In this document: piece by piece, positions 1 to 10,800 of the stretch | Layout of the letters: every line of letters begins with the position of its first letter | How positions within the stretch are numbered: the first letter of the stretch is position 1 | DNA from: a virus | Length of the DNA: 31,724 nt | Direction: 5' to 3' (one strand) | IMG/VR virus record: IMGVR_UViG_3300006925_000070 | Location: 1-31,724 of that record | Notes under the pieces: generated by a model | The model's input: the letters and a program-made list of their open reading frames with translations, nothing else | Database searches by the model: none | Told to the model about the DNA's origin: nothing | Program-made: the position numbers and the translations under genes

Positions 1-2817
1 TGTTTTGACCTAAAGGGTGTTCCTGGTTTTGTACATCATATTGGTGATATAAAAATGCCAGACGCAATGGATCCTAACAATTTAGTTCTTAACTCAGCTG
101 CAGATGACACAGAAATTAATTTTACAGAAGATACTAATGTCAATTACTTGACAAATAAATTAAATAAAGGTTGGCAACCAGTAACATCTCGAGGTAAAGA
201 TTATAATAAAACTTGGGCTCACGCTTTAATACCTAGAGTCGAAGTTAGATTTCCAGATTCTATAAAAAACCAAATATCTGGCTATAAAATAGTTAAAGTA
301 GAAATGCTGGAAAACGATAGAATGGTAATGACTCAAGGGTTGTTAAATCCTATTATGAGGTATAAAAATGATTCGAACACACCTGCTGATATGAAAAACA
401 AGGTTGGTGTTGGGTATGTGCCGCATAACTTAAATAAAAGCGATACTAATGGAAGTAACGCGACTTGGGCTGCTGGAGCTATGGAACAATACGGATATAC
501 TCTTGATACTCCTGACGCTACTTTTGGCGGTCTCCCTCTCTCTTATGGTTCTGGGTTTGATTTAAAAGTAATATATCCTGTAGAAATGGATATGGGTGGT
601 GTTAATTGGTATCAAGACGAGTCAGGCGCAGACATTGGTTTTAGCGCTGATCCTAGTGTAACTTCAGGTAGTGGTGTTGTTGGAAAGACTGAATTGTGGG
701 GGGAAAACACTACTCATAGCTATGCTTCTAGCGCAAATAATAATGTACAAAGATTAGTAGATACTAGACAAGACTTTTCTGGTATGTCTTTTATCTCTGG
801 TGGATCTACAAATGACCCGCATGTAAGTGGAATAAATATAAGGGGTACAGGCACATATATTTCTTACAAATATAGGCCTGTAAAAATAATGGAAGACCTT
901 GATAAGTTTCTTAGCTACTCAGATGAAAAATTATTAAATGGTGTTCGTAGACAACTAAAGTTTACTAAAGCAGTTGTTAATGGTGAAGAGGTTGGTACAT
1001 CTTCAAGTGGAATGAGTTATATATTTAGAAATTCATCTGTACAATCTCAATCAGCTAGTGGTAATCATGACTGGGTTAATTCAGGATCTTATATAGCAAA
1101 TTCCTCTGGGATTGACCATGCTACTACAGGAGAGATGAACCATTGCCCAACAACTATGTTTGTTTCTACTCATCCAGATAATATACCTATGCCGTCAGTT
1201 GTAAAAGTTGATAATGCGACTAGCGCTACAATACCTGATGATCATTGGTTTGGCCACATGGATCATGGTGCTGTTCACGGGACTAAACTTTGGAGATGGA
1301 ATACATCTAAATGGATTTGCGAAGTAATAAGACATACTGCTGATGGTTGGGAACAGTTTGGTGGCGTTAGTGATGGTGCGATTAGAAATAATAGATTTAT
1401 ATCTGCTTCTCCGTTTAAGAAAAAAACTACTACAGATTTTTTAATTACAGAAGGAGATGTTTATGTAGATTATTACTCTATAGGTAAATCACTTCAAGGA
1501 GGGACTGCGAGTACTCAATCGTATGGTCAAACTTTTCCTATAGAATCGAGGTACAATATAGCATTAAGACAAGGAGTTTATCTTGGCTCTTCTGATGTAG
1601 CAAACTTTAATGTAGAAGATAATTACTTATACAATACTGCATACTCGATGCAAAATTCACTAAAAGGTTATGTGGCTAAGCCTAATAATTTCACTTCTAA
1701 TGATTTCTTTAGAGCAAAAATAGCTGCATCTCAAACAAAATTAGTTGGAGAGCCTTTTGATGCTTGGAGTGTTTTTCCTTCTAGTGATTTTATAGAATTA
1801 AATTTAGCTCAAGGAAAATTAACTGATTTAGTTAATTATAAAAATAATTTATATGCATTACAGGACCAGGGAGTTTCACTTTTATCTATTAATCCTAGAG
1901 CTTTAATTACAGCAGAAGGATCTGCAGCTGATATACAAATTGTTTCAGGAACTGGTACGGCTATAGAGAGATATGATTATTTAACTACACAATATGGTTC
2001 TCAGCATTTTAATAAAGCCGTAACAACTCCTACTGGTTTTTATTTTATAGATTCAGATAAAGGTGAGCTTATTAAATTTGATGGAAACACTATAAATCCA
2101 GCATCTTTATCTTTAGGTTATAAATCATATATTGAATCTATTACTAAAGACAAAATTATACCAATCAATTCTAATAATAATATTGGTAGCTTAGTACAGG
2201 GAATATATTGTGGTTATGATAGTGAATTTAGGGAATGTCATTTTACAATATCAGATAGTACTAACACTATAAATAGTTTTGTAATTTCTGATTTAGATGC
2301 CAAACTTGTTACTAAATTAGAACTAAAAAGTGATGCGACAACATCTTCTTTTGGATCAATATTTTTCAAAAAATATATATCTTACAAAAATAGACTATAT
2401 GGAGTAGGACATCAAACATCTAGCAATTCTAATGATTCTATATATTTATTTAACTCAGATGTGTATCAAAATTTTAACGTTGGATTTGTAGTAAATGATA
2501 ATGCTATAATTAATAAAATATTTGATTCTTCAGAAATAATAACTGATGTACAAAATACAACAGATATATTTAGCGCACATCTCTTGGAGGATTCTATTGG
2601 CAACAACAGTGCGGCTGGAGGTTCGCTTGAAAGAATTAGAGAAGGAATACACAGGCTTCCACTAAGAGGTTTAACAAATACGCACAGAATGAGAGGTAAT
2701 TGGTTAAAACACGCCATACATTATTACCAACCAGTAGTATCAAATAGTATTGATTCAGCTAATGACAAAAAATTCAATATATTTGCAATAAACACAAGAT
2801 ACAGACAATCAAGATAA
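1..2817 (+). CDS. Large tail-hub (nozzle/muzzle-type) structural protein, 5' end cut by window edge
   Basis: The frame is open from base 1, so this is the C-terminal ~938 residues of a longer protein; the Met at position 55 is internal. The visible part is beta-rich, with short repeats of the form 'YKNNLYALQDQGVSLLSINP', 'GFYFIDSDKGELIKFDG' and 'GIYCGYDSEFRECHFTIS'. Such blades are typical of beta-propeller-like tail hub proteins. It ends in an Arg-rich segment (RMRGNWLKHAI...FNIFAINTRYRQS) that resembles the C-termini of the large tail protein lying upstream of cargo genes in crAss-like phages. A gap of only 4 nt separates it from the next gene, and cargo and polymerase genes follow, which fits a tail exit-channel protein. 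The role is inferred from fold-like repeats and synteny; a search or structure prediction has not been done. Confidence 0.6.
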   Translation, partial: CFDLKGVPGFVHHIGDIKMPDAMDPNNLVLNSAADDTEINFTEDTNVNYLTNKLNKGWQPVTSRGKDYNKTWAHALIPRVEVRFPDSIKNQISGYKIVKVEMLENDRMVMTQGLLNPIMRYKNDSNTPADMKNKVGVGYVPHNLNKSDTNGSNATWAAGAMEQYGYTLDTPDATFGGLPLSYGSGFDLKVIYPVEMDMGGVNWYQDESGADIGFSADPSVTSGSGVVGKTELWGENTTHSYASSANNNVQRLVDTRQDFSGMSFISGGSTNDPHVSGINIRGTGTYISYKYRPVKIMEDLDKFLSYSDEKLLNGVRRQLKFTKAVVNGEEVGTSSSGMSYIFRNSSVQSQSASGNHDWVNSGSYIANSSGIDHATTGEMNHCPTTMFVSTHPDNIPMPSVVKVDNATSATIPDDHWFGHMDHGAVHGTKLWRWNTSKWICEVIRHTADGWEQFGGVSDGAIRNNRFISASPFKKKTTTDFLITEGDVYVDYYSIGKSLQGGTASTQSYGQTFPIESRYNIALRQGVYLGSSDVANFNVEDNYLYNTAYSMQNSLKGYVAKPNNFTSNDFFRAKIAASQTKLVGEPFDAWSVFPSSDFIELNLAQGKLTDLVNYKNNLYALQDQGVSLLSINPRALITAEGSAADIQIVSGTGTAIERYDYLTTQYGSQHFNKAVTTPTGFYFIDSDKGELIKFDGNTINPASLSLGYKSYIESITKDKIIPINSNNNIGSLVQGIYCGYDSEFRECHFTISDSTNTINSFVISDLDAKLVTKLELKSDATTSSFGSIFFKKYISYKNRLYGVGHQTSSNSNDSIYLFNSDVYQNFNVGFVVNDNAIINKIFDSSEIITDVQNTTDIFSAHLLEDSIGNNSAAGGSLERIREGIHRLPLRGLTNTHRMRGNWLKHAIHYYQPVVSNSIDSANDKKFNIFAINTRYRQSR

Positions 2818-2821
2818 TATT

Positions 2822-3379
2822 ATGCCAGAAAATTCAAACATATATAGTTCATTATTCCCAAATGGGGTAAGCCAAGGAGGAATGTATCAAACATTTAATT
2901 CTGGAGGATATAATAACATATTAAATAACAGTTCTTCGATTAATACTGGATCTAACATGTCTGACACTATTAGTGGTGGTGGTGGTTTTAACCTTGATGT
3001 TGGTAATACTTTAGGGGCGTTAGGTAGTCTTGCTGCGGGCTCAGGTGAGGTTACCAGTAAAAATGTTAAAGACAAAACCACTCTGAATTACGCATCTAAA
3101 GGTGTTCAACTTGGATCTAAATTAGGGCCTTGGGGTGCACTAATTGGAGGTATTGGTGGTGGATTATATGGAGCTATGCAGGGTGGTGAAATGGAAAGAA
3201 AAATGAAGCATCATGAAAGAAATGTTATTTCTACAGAAGGTCTTGTTTCACAAATGCAGTCAAACATTAAAGATTCTCAATCTTCTGTTTCTGATTTCTG
3301 GCAAGGACAAAAGAATGCTACAGAAAACGCTTATAGCGTGGGGCACATAGATAATTTTTTACAAAAAAATAGAGTATAA
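2822..3379 (+). CDS. Small glycine-rich virion/ejection protein (185 aa)
   Basis: I do not recognise a family. The N-terminal ~55 residues are Asn/Ser/Gly-rich and probably disordered. Residues ~60-75 (GNTLGALGSLAAGSG) and 101-122 (LGPWGALIGGIGGGLYGAMQ) form two hydrophobic small-residue segments; the second is a glycine-zipper pattern that could pack helices or insert in a membrane. A charged, helical tail follows (MERKMKHHER...). The gene lies 4 nt after the tail-hub gene and 2 nt before the lytic cargo gene, the usual place for a short internal or ejection protein. The start is the ATG in an ATTATG context at 2819-2824; no Shine-Dalgarno is visible. Confidence 0.6.
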   Translation: MPENSNIYSSLFPNGVSQGGMYQTFNSGGYNNILNNSSSINTGSNMSDTISGGGGFNLDVGNTLGALGSLAAGSGEVTSKNVKDKTTLNYASKGVQLGSKLGPWGALIGGIGGGLYGAMQGGEMERKMKHHERNVISTEGLVSQMQSNIKDSQSSVSDFWQGQKNATENAYSVGHIDNFLQKNRV

Positions 3380-3381
3380 TT

Positions 3382-5883
3382 ATGAGTTTACCAGCAATAC
3401 CAGTAGGAGGTAAGTATTTAAGTAAAAGTCAAATAAATAAAAACAAAGATTTATTTTTAAAACAACCAGGAGTTGCTAAAAGAATAAATGAGTTATCTAA
3501 ATCTTTAGGCGTTAGCCCTGAAGAAATACTTTTTGTTTTTGAAAAAGAAACTGCAGGTAGCTTTTCTCCGTCCCAGAAAAATTTAGGAGGAGGAAATGCT
3601 GTAGGTTTAATTCAGTTTTTAGATACAGATGGTGATGCAGGTAAAGGTGGTAAAACTGTAAATGGTAAATTCTACAAGCATTCTGACTTAGAAAAAATGT
3701 CAACACTAGAGCAGTTAGATGTTGTTGACGAATATTTTAAAGAAAATTTTACATCTAAAAATGGTATTCCAGGTCAACTATATTTATCTATTAGTAGGCC
3801 AGCATCAGTAGGCGCTGATCCAAATAGCATAGCATACGCTGCGGGAAGTGCAGAAGCAAATCAGAATTCAGGATGGCAAAATTCTGACGGAGCTGTTACT
3901 GTTGGGTCTTTAATGAAATTTGGAAGTAAACAAGAATTTGCTCAATGGATTCCTGAGCCAGACAAACCCTATGATGTTAAAAAATCTAGTGCTGGTGAAG
4001 CTTTAGAATTAATAAAGCAAATAAATGATTTTGATAAAAATTATAATATACCTGCTGTAGTTGATGGTGACAACTCATATTTTATGGGTGACGCATTAAC
4101 ATATAAAACAGAGTCTAGACTACCTATTGAGGAAAGAGAAGACATTAAGCAAAAAGTTTTAGAGTATTCTCAAAATTTTACAGACGATCTTTCCTATAGA
4201 TTTATGGATTCTGGCGGTGATAGTGATAGGGGTGATAAGTATTTAGACGGGCTAAAAAATTTAATGGGTTTAGACAAGTTAGATTTAAGTAATCCTGACG
4301 ATTATGTTAAATCTCAGAATACTGCTTTATATATAAACAAATTAATTAGAGATCCTGAATTTAAATCATTAGCTATAGAAAATCACAAGAATGATGATAA
4401 AGGTGAAAACTTTACTGACATGCTTAATGATAGATCTTTTGATTTAAATAAAGTTTGGAGTGGATTGGGTTCACCTAAATTAGGCCCAAAATATAAAGGT
4501 AAATATAGTTCGCCAGGATTTCAAGACTTTAAACAAGAATTAATTGATAAGCTAAAAGATAACGAATACGTTAAAAATAATTTTAAGCAAAGTAAAAAAT
4601 TCGATATTAATTATAATCCTGTATTTGACGCAAAAAAAGGAAATATTGATTTTAAAAATATACAGAATTGGACTGGAAGTATAGCTGATAAAATAAAAAA
4701 CGATAAAGAACCCTTATTAAAAGATACACCTTTAACTCCAGAAGTAGAAAAAGAAGAAACTGTTTTAACTGAAATACTTGAAGAAGAAGCTAAGACATCA
4801 TTATTAGATTTAGATAGTGAAAATGTAGTATTAGATCAAGAATTAGATATTGAAACAGACAGCGATACTGAAGAAGAGGAAGACTCTATGGATTCTTTAG
4901 GGCTTAACGAAGATGGCTCTCCTAAAGTTAAAACTTCTGATAAAAAAACTAAAACTTATAATGATGCAATGGGCGGTGATGATGCAGCATTTGAAGAAAC
5001 GTTTTTAGATAAGATAGGTGGTGTATCATCATTAATAGGTTTAGCAACTGGAGTTGTAGGTTTAGGTCAGGCTCTTAAAGAAGTAGATATACCTAAAGAC
5101 CCAAAGCTTGGTCCTGCATTTCAACAAAGATTAGAAGAATCTAAACGAATGGCTCAACAAGGACTAACGCCTTCTGAGTTAGCTAAAGCACACAATGAGT
5201 TAGATTCATCTTATGCTACGGGTATAGAAAATATTGTTAGAGGTTCTGCTGGTAATAGAGCTCAATTTATGGCTGGGCTTGGTGGTCTTGATGTTGCGCG
5301 TCAATCTGCATTAATGGACATTGCAGTAGCAGATGCACAGATGCAAAGACAGAATCAAGAAAAGTATGATGGTATGATGATGATGAATGAGCAATATGAA
5401 GCTGCTAGAACATCTAAATACAACAATGCTAAGTTTGAGCAAGAAATGATGAATAAACAAGCAGGAGCTGCTCTTGCTGGATCTGCGCTAAGTATGGTTA
5501 CTGAGTCTATTGGAGATAGACAGTTAAACCAGCTTAGAAAAATGCAGACACAGAAAATGATGAGAGATATGGGTTATATCCCTGACTCGAAAGGTAATTC
5601 TGCACAATATAAATTAGGTACAGATAAAGAGGGAAATGATTTGCTTGCAGATATAAATTCTCTTACATCTGATGGCTCTCAAAGAACTGGCTTAATAGAG
5701 GGTATAAAAAATAAGTTTAAAATTAAGCAAGAGGCTAAAAGTAAAGAGCATGATGCAAATCAATTTAAATTAGCCCATCAAAAGGCGATGAATGATATAA
5801 AATTAAAAGAAGAAGAAAAATCAGTTATGAATTTTGCTAATCAATACCCAGGATTACTTGGAGGAAGTTCATTAATATACTAA
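3382..5883 (+). CDS. Virion cargo protein with N-terminal lysozyme-like (transglycosylase) domain
   Basis: Residues ~35-190 carry the pattern of phage lysozyme/SLT-like domains. A Glu (E56 in FEKETAGSFSP, with E54 as the alternative) is followed by the GNAVGLIQFL box (71-80), then MSTLEQLDVVDEYF, and later EANQNSGWQNSDGAVTVGSL, the common 'N-dG-iT' ending of this domain. The domain would cut peptidoglycan during DNA entry. The middle (~450-535) is acidic and low-complexity. After it comes a hydrophobic stretch (~543-565, IGGVSSLIGLATGVVGLGQA) and a long Gln/Met-rich helical region with a second small-residue segment (QAGAALAGSALSMV). At 833 residues it is far longer than a lone endolysin, and it has no holin neighbour. 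It lies 2 nt after the 185-aa gene, inside the cargo block. I call it a packaged, ejected protein rather than a release lysin. Confidence 0.75.
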   Translation: MSLPAIPVGGKYLSKSQINKNKDLFLKQPGVAKRINELSKSLGVSPEEILFVFEKETAGSFSPSQKNLGGGNAVGLIQFLDTDGDAGKGGKTVNGKFYKHSDLEKMSTLEQLDVVDEYFKENFTSKNGIPGQLYLSISRPASVGADPNSIAYAAGSAEANQNSGWQNSDGAVTVGSLMKFGSKQEFAQWIPEPDKPYDVKKSSAGEALELIKQINDFDKNYNIPAVVDGDNSYFMGDALTYKTESRLPIEEREDIKQKVLEYSQNFTDDLSYRFMDSGGDSDRGDKYLDGLKNLMGLDKLDLSNPDDYVKSQNTALYINKLIRDPEFKSLAIENHKNDDKGENFTDMLNDRSFDLNKVWSGLGSPKLGPKYKGKYSSPGFQDFKQELIDKLKDNEYVKNNFKQSKKFDINYNPVFDAKKGNIDFKNIQNWTGSIADKIKNDKEPLLKDTPLTPEVEKEETVLTEILEEEAKTSLLDLDSENVVLDQELDIETDSDTEEEEDSMDSLGLNEDGSPKVKTSDKKTKTYNDAMGGDDAAFEETFLDKIGGVSSLIGLATGVVGLGQALKEVDIPKDPKLGPAFQQRLEESKRMAQQGLTPSELAKAHNELDSSYATGIENIVRGSAGNRAQFMAGLGGLDVARQSALMDIAVADAQMQRQNQEKYDGMMMMNEQYEAARTSKYNNAKFEQEMMNKQAGAALAGSALSMVTESIGDRQLNQLRKMQTQKMMRDMGYIPDSKGNSAQYKLGTDKEGNDLLADINSLTSDGSQRTGLIEGIKNKFKIKQEAKSKEHDANQFKLAHQKAMNDIKLKEEEKSVMNFANQYPGLLGGSSLIY

Positions 5884-5887
5884 AATT

Positions 5888-7849
5888 ATGGCTATAGACT
5901 ACGGAGCTATGCAGGCTCTAACACAAATATTTCAAGGAACATCTCAAGCAAGAAGAGCAAGAAGACAGGAAGTCGCTCAATTGCAAAACGAGATGTACCA
6001 AATGGAGCAAAGAGAATTGCAAAACGCAAATCTTGTTGCTAGTGAGCAGGCTACAATAGAGAAGTCTAGACAGCAATACTTACAAACTGTTCATAACATC
6101 CCTCACATGAGAGATTACGTCAATAACTTTTTTGACGAAAAGTCTTCTGAATTTAAAGGAATACTTAAAGAATATAATGGTAGATATTCTAGCGCTATGT
6201 CTAGCGGTAAAGTTTTAGACTTTAGAGATAGTATTTTAGCAGACTTACAAAGAACAGATAAATATCAGAAAGCCGTTAAGTCTGCTTCTGCGTTAGCAAA
6301 CTTTGATGCATACGAAGTTGGTAAAGACGGTAATGGTGTTTCTACTAAAGGATTGCTATCCGAAAGAGATAGAGATCGTAGAGCTGCGTATTTAAGAGGT
6401 GAGTTAGATGAGTTTTCTTTAACTGGATTAAGAACTGAGTATAATGCAGTAGATGCTGCTGATCATTACGAAGGTACTAAACCTAATTTTGATGAAATAT
6501 ATAGTCAGCAATACCAAGCTGTAGTTCACAACTACATGACTGAAACTGGAGACAGAGATTGGTCTGCTTTACAAAACTACGCAGACCAACATTATGATGG
6601 TAACACGCAAGCAGCTTTAAAAGCTTGGGCTAAAACTGACATGGGTATAGCTGGTGCTTACAATGAAAATATGAAAGGCACAAAAGAAATTCCTGTTATT
6701 GAGCAAGAAGCTAGAATGAGAAATATTTTAGATACTACTTACGATAATAAATATAAAGCAATTGATGGTATGGATTTTATTATAGGCCAGCCAGCTATGC
6801 AGCAAATGGGTGTAAGCTTAACGGGTATAGAAAAGAAGGGTGATGTACAACTTTATAGTAAGGGTGTTTTTACTGATTTTCCAGAATCTGTTTTACAAGA
6901 GATAATAAAACAACGCGGAGCAATAAATGGAATAACAAGTAATGGAGACGGGTCTTATCAGCTTGCTAATATAAAAAATTGTTTTGATGCTAATGGTGCT
7001 TATGTAGATGGAGCAGAAGCTATAGACAAACACACAAACATGAATTATGCTGGTATGTATGTAGCAACTAAAGCTGTGTTTGAAATAGAAGGTCCTAACG
7101 GTCAAATGATTAAAAAAGAACAGTTAGTTGGAGATACAAGAGATAAAGATTTAAGAAAATCATTAGAAAAACAGTGGGGAGTAAAATATGAAAACATAAA
7201 AATGGTTCCTACTTTTGTTGCTACATTTGAGCACGACAATACTTTAGGTGCTGGATTTGAAGATATGAGGTGGTGGGATAAACAAGTTCATATGCAAATA
7301 GACCCTAAAAGTGGAATGCTAGAAAGAATTATGGATAATACAGGCGTAGAAGAAAGCCTTCAAGCATCACAAAAAAGTGAACAGATTGTTAATAAGATGC
7401 AAAAATCTAAACAAGAAGAAATACAAACACATTTAGATTCTAGAAGAGATCAGCAAATGAAACCTGCAAATGAAATATATAATACTCAACAAACAAGTGA
7501 CGGTGAAGCTGTAACTATGACGTTTATGGATGATTATATAACATCATATGCAGATGTTAATTCTTCTGATAAAGCTAAAAAGAATCACTCAGTATTAATG
7601 TCTATGGCATCTCTTAGTGCTATAGATAATAATGATGGTGATTACCCTGGACAAGTTAAAGCATACTACAGCGCTTTTGATGGGCTGTTAAACGGTAAAA
7701 GCGATAACGCAATTAAGTTCCAAAAAGCAATAGAAGGTGGTGATAGAAAAACTATCTTTGAATTTGTAAATTCAATGTTTAATAATGTTAGCTTCGACCC
7801 TGAAAAAGCTGAAAGTTTAACTCAGACTTGGTCTAATTATAGAAAATAA
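5888..7849 (+). CDS. Putative virion cargo/internal protein (653 aa)
   Basis: I do not recognise a catalytic motif. Residues ~10-95 are strongly helical and rich in Gln/Arg/Glu (QARRARRQEVAQLQNEMYQ...), with coiled-coil character. The rest is a mixed alpha/beta polar sequence with no signal peptide or clear membrane segment. The Gln-rich helical start resembles the C-terminal half of the preceding lytic cargo protein. The gene sits 4 nt after that gene and 3 nt before the giant polymerase gene, so it is probably co-translated and co-packaged. In crAss-like phages this position holds cargo proteins stored in the tail or capsid and ejected with the genome; that role is inferred from position only. 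The start is in an ATTATG context at 5885-5890. Confidence 0.6.
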   Translation: MAIDYGAMQALTQIFQGTSQARRARRQEVAQLQNEMYQMEQRELQNANLVASEQATIEKSRQQYLQTVHNIPHMRDYVNNFFDEKSSEFKGILKEYNGRYSSAMSSGKVLDFRDSILADLQRTDKYQKAVKSASALANFDAYEVGKDGNGVSTKGLLSERDRDRRAAYLRGELDEFSLTGLRTEYNAVDAADHYEGTKPNFDEIYSQQYQAVVHNYMTETGDRDWSALQNYADQHYDGNTQAALKAWAKTDMGIAGAYNENMKGTKEIPVIEQEARMRNILDTTYDNKYKAIDGMDFIIGQPAMQQMGVSLTGIEKKGDVQLYSKGVFTDFPESVLQEIIKQRGAINGITSNGDGSYQLANIKNCFDANGAYVDGAEAIDKHTNMNYAGMYVATKAVFEIEGPNGQMIKKEQLVGDTRDKDLRKSLEKQWGVKYENIKMVPTFVATFEHDNTLGAGFEDMRWWDKQVHMQIDPKSGMLERIMDNTGVEESLQASQKSEQIVNKMQKSKQEEIQTHLDSRRDQQMKPANEIYNTQQTSDGEAVTMTFMDDYITSYADVNSSDKAKKNHSVLMSMASLSAIDNNDGDYPGQVKAYYSAFDGLLNGKSDNAIKFQKAIEGGDRKTIFEFVNSMFNNVSFDPEKAESLTQTWSNYRK

Positions 7850-7852
7850 TAA

Positions 7853-10800
7853 ATGCAAGAAGATTTATTAAATTACGCAGATCCTTCATTAATCAATCAA
7901 GGAACAGCTCCACAACCAGAACAAAGTGAATTAGGTGCAAATCCAATGTTGTCTTCAGATGATTCTGATTATTTAGCGCAACAAGCTGCAATTAGTGGAG
8001 TAGAAGAAACTATTAATCCTTTAACATCTGGCTTACAAAAAAGAGATGAACAAGCTACCAATCAAGGCTACGTTGATCCTGAGTTAATGTTTGAAGGCAA
8101 CCTTGAAAAAGGTGGTAAAAGTTTAGTAGCAGGTGTTGGTATTGTTGTTAACGATATAGGCAACATGATTGATTACGCTGCAATGACAATGTTGCCAGAT
8201 GAAGTTAGAAAGTCTGATACGTTTATGAATCTTGCAGAAAGATTGCCAAACTTTCATGAGTATGGTGATGCTTTACAAAAATGGGGTGAAGTTCATCAGT
8301 CACCAGGACTTGATGAGTTTACTTTAGATGATATGTTTAAAGCTGAGTTTTGGTTTACTGACGTAGCTAAGACTCTTCCATATATGGCTGCTATGTTTGT
8401 TCCAGGAGCGCAAGGCGCTGGTATAGCAAGAGGCCTTGCAATGGCAGGAGCAAAATCTGCAGCTAAAAGAGGTTTGTTTGGTTCTGCTAAAAGAATGCTT
8501 GGAGTAAGAGCCGCACAGGAGACTGCTAAAGCCGCTGCTAAAGGTGGGGCAAAAGCTGTTGCAGGTGCTGCAGCAACAACAGGAGGATCAGGAGTAATGG
8601 GTGCATTAGCAACGTCTACTGCAGCAGGTGAAATAGGATTAACATCTTTAGGTTCTGGCCTTGCTACATGGCTAGGTGCTGGTACAGCAAGTACAACTGT
8701 AATTGGTGCAGGTTTAGCAGGTGATGTATATAATAGAGCATTAGACATGGGAATGACTGAAGAAGAGGCTGGTGAAGCTGCTCATGGTACATTTATAGAT
8801 AACATGGCTTGGATAGGTCTTAATGGTTTGTCTTGGGGTGTGCAGTTTGGTGGTGTTTCTGGTAGGGCTTTTAGAGCTTTTAATAAAATAAAAGGTGGAG
8901 CTCAAACAGCTAATCAGTTACAAAAAACTTTTGGACAAAGACTTATGCAGCATGCTCGTAGAGGTGCAGCATCTGGTACGTTTGAAGGTACAGAAGAAAT
9001 GTTCCAAGAAACATACGAAACTTGGATACAAGAAAAGAATTTAGCAGAAGCTAAAGGTGAAGAGTTTATTTCTTATACAGATTTTTTAACGTCAGACGAA
9101 AACAGAAAAACATTAGGAGTTTCGTTTGCCGCTGGTTTCCTTATGGGAGGTAAAGGTGGATTTATGAATAGCGTTGCAGAAAATGGTAGAAGAATAACTA
9201 ACAAAAGAGTTTCTATTGATGACGACATTAACATGTATGAAAACATGAATGAAGCTCAAAGAAAAGTCAGAACTCTTGAGATTATAGAAGCTGCTGTTAG
9301 AGAAGATCAACTAGATGGTCTTAATGGTACTTTAGATAAGCTGCAAAAAGCAGGTAAAATATCTACAGAAGAAAGAGTTGATCTTGACAATATAATTGTC
9401 GAGTACGCTGAAATAGCAGCTACTCTTCCTTTTAAAGAAAAACTAACAGAGGTTGGACAACAAACTTTATTTAACTTAAAGGTTAAGCAAAATCAAAACA
9501 ATAAAGCTAAAACAAATTTAGAGGCTTTAAAGGATAAAAGCTTACAAGAGGCAAATGATAATTTGACTGGTAAAGTTTTAAACGATCAAATAGCTTTAAT
9601 AGAGGCAGAGCACGCTGTTAACATGACAAATCTCGAAAACGAGATGAATGAAAACAATGATGCTGTAGCTAAATTGCTTACTTCTAAAAAATATTCTGAA
9701 AAGAGTAAAGGAGTTGATAAAAAAAGAGTATCAGAAATAAATAAGTTTGTAGAGACTGAGGAGTACAATAATATGTCTGACTCAGCAAAACAAGATATAT
9801 TACAAGAAAGACAAAACCTACAAGAAAGAATCAAAGAAGATTCTTATGTAGTTAATGATGCTCTTTCTATGACAGAGTCTGAATTTCAGCAATTTACTAC
9901 AGAAGGTGCAGAGCAAAAAGCTGTTGCCGATAAAGAAGCTGCTGAAGCTGCAGGTGTAAAAGCAGAACAAACAGCAGAGAAAGGCAAGGAAAAAGCTAAA
10001 TCTTTATTTGAAAAAGGTAAAGAGTTATTTGGTAAAGCATATAATGCAACTAGAGATTTTGCAAAAAAGCAAGCATTATCATTTAAAGAAAGTTCAGCTA
10101 TAAAAAGAGTTACTAAGCCTATAACTGAAGATGTACAAAAACTTGTTGACGAAGGAAAGTCAGCAGAAGAAATATCTGAATTTATAAAAAGCAAATTAAC
10201 TCCTGAGCAAATAGAAAAATCTGGCGTTACAAAAGAAAGATTAAATGAGCTTATAGATGAAGCGTCTGCATTTTATACTGGTGCTAAACCCGAAAGTGAA
10301 ACTGCAGAGGCTGAAACAGAAGAAGAATTAAAAACAGATCCTGAAACAGTTACAGTTACAGACGAAGAAGTCTTTGCTGAAATAAGAAAAAGACGTGAAG
10401 AAGCTGCCAAAGAAGGAAAGGGATCTGGTACAGAAGGACTCACAACACAAGAGGAAATAGATGCTGTAAGGGAAGAATTAATTAAAGCTAAACAAGATGC
10501 AGAATCAGAATCAGTTATCCCAGAAGGAGAAGAACAAATTAGCTCAGAAGAAGCAGAGAAAGAATCACAAAAAAGCACTGAGCAAGCTAAAGAAGAATCT
10601 AAATCAACAGTAGATAGTATTTTAGATTTTGCAAGGAATGTAGCTAAAAAAAGTAAGAAGCTTTTATCTCGTCAAGAGAATAAAGAATTAGATAAAGCGA
10701 TTACTAATCTTGGAAAAACTTGGTCTAAGTTTGCTCCAAATGTAAAAAGCAAAAAACTAAAAGTAGAAGAAGAAACAACTAAAGGTGTGTTGTCTTACTA

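Noticed and set aside
55-57. ATG at 55 as the start of the first gene
   Set aside because: The same frame is open to base 1 and reads as plausible protein (FDLKGVPGFVHHIGDIK), so the gene enters from outside the window.
3382-5883. Release endolysin
   Set aside because: The lysozyme-like domain is fused to a long helical cargo-type region within the virion gene block and has no holin neighbour.
8296-8748. Minus-strand open frames such as 150 aa at 8296-8748 and 136 aa at 19147-19557
   Set aside because: They lie inside the well-supported giant gene on the opposite strand, have low-complexity or Ser/Ile-rich shadow composition, and show no junction logic.
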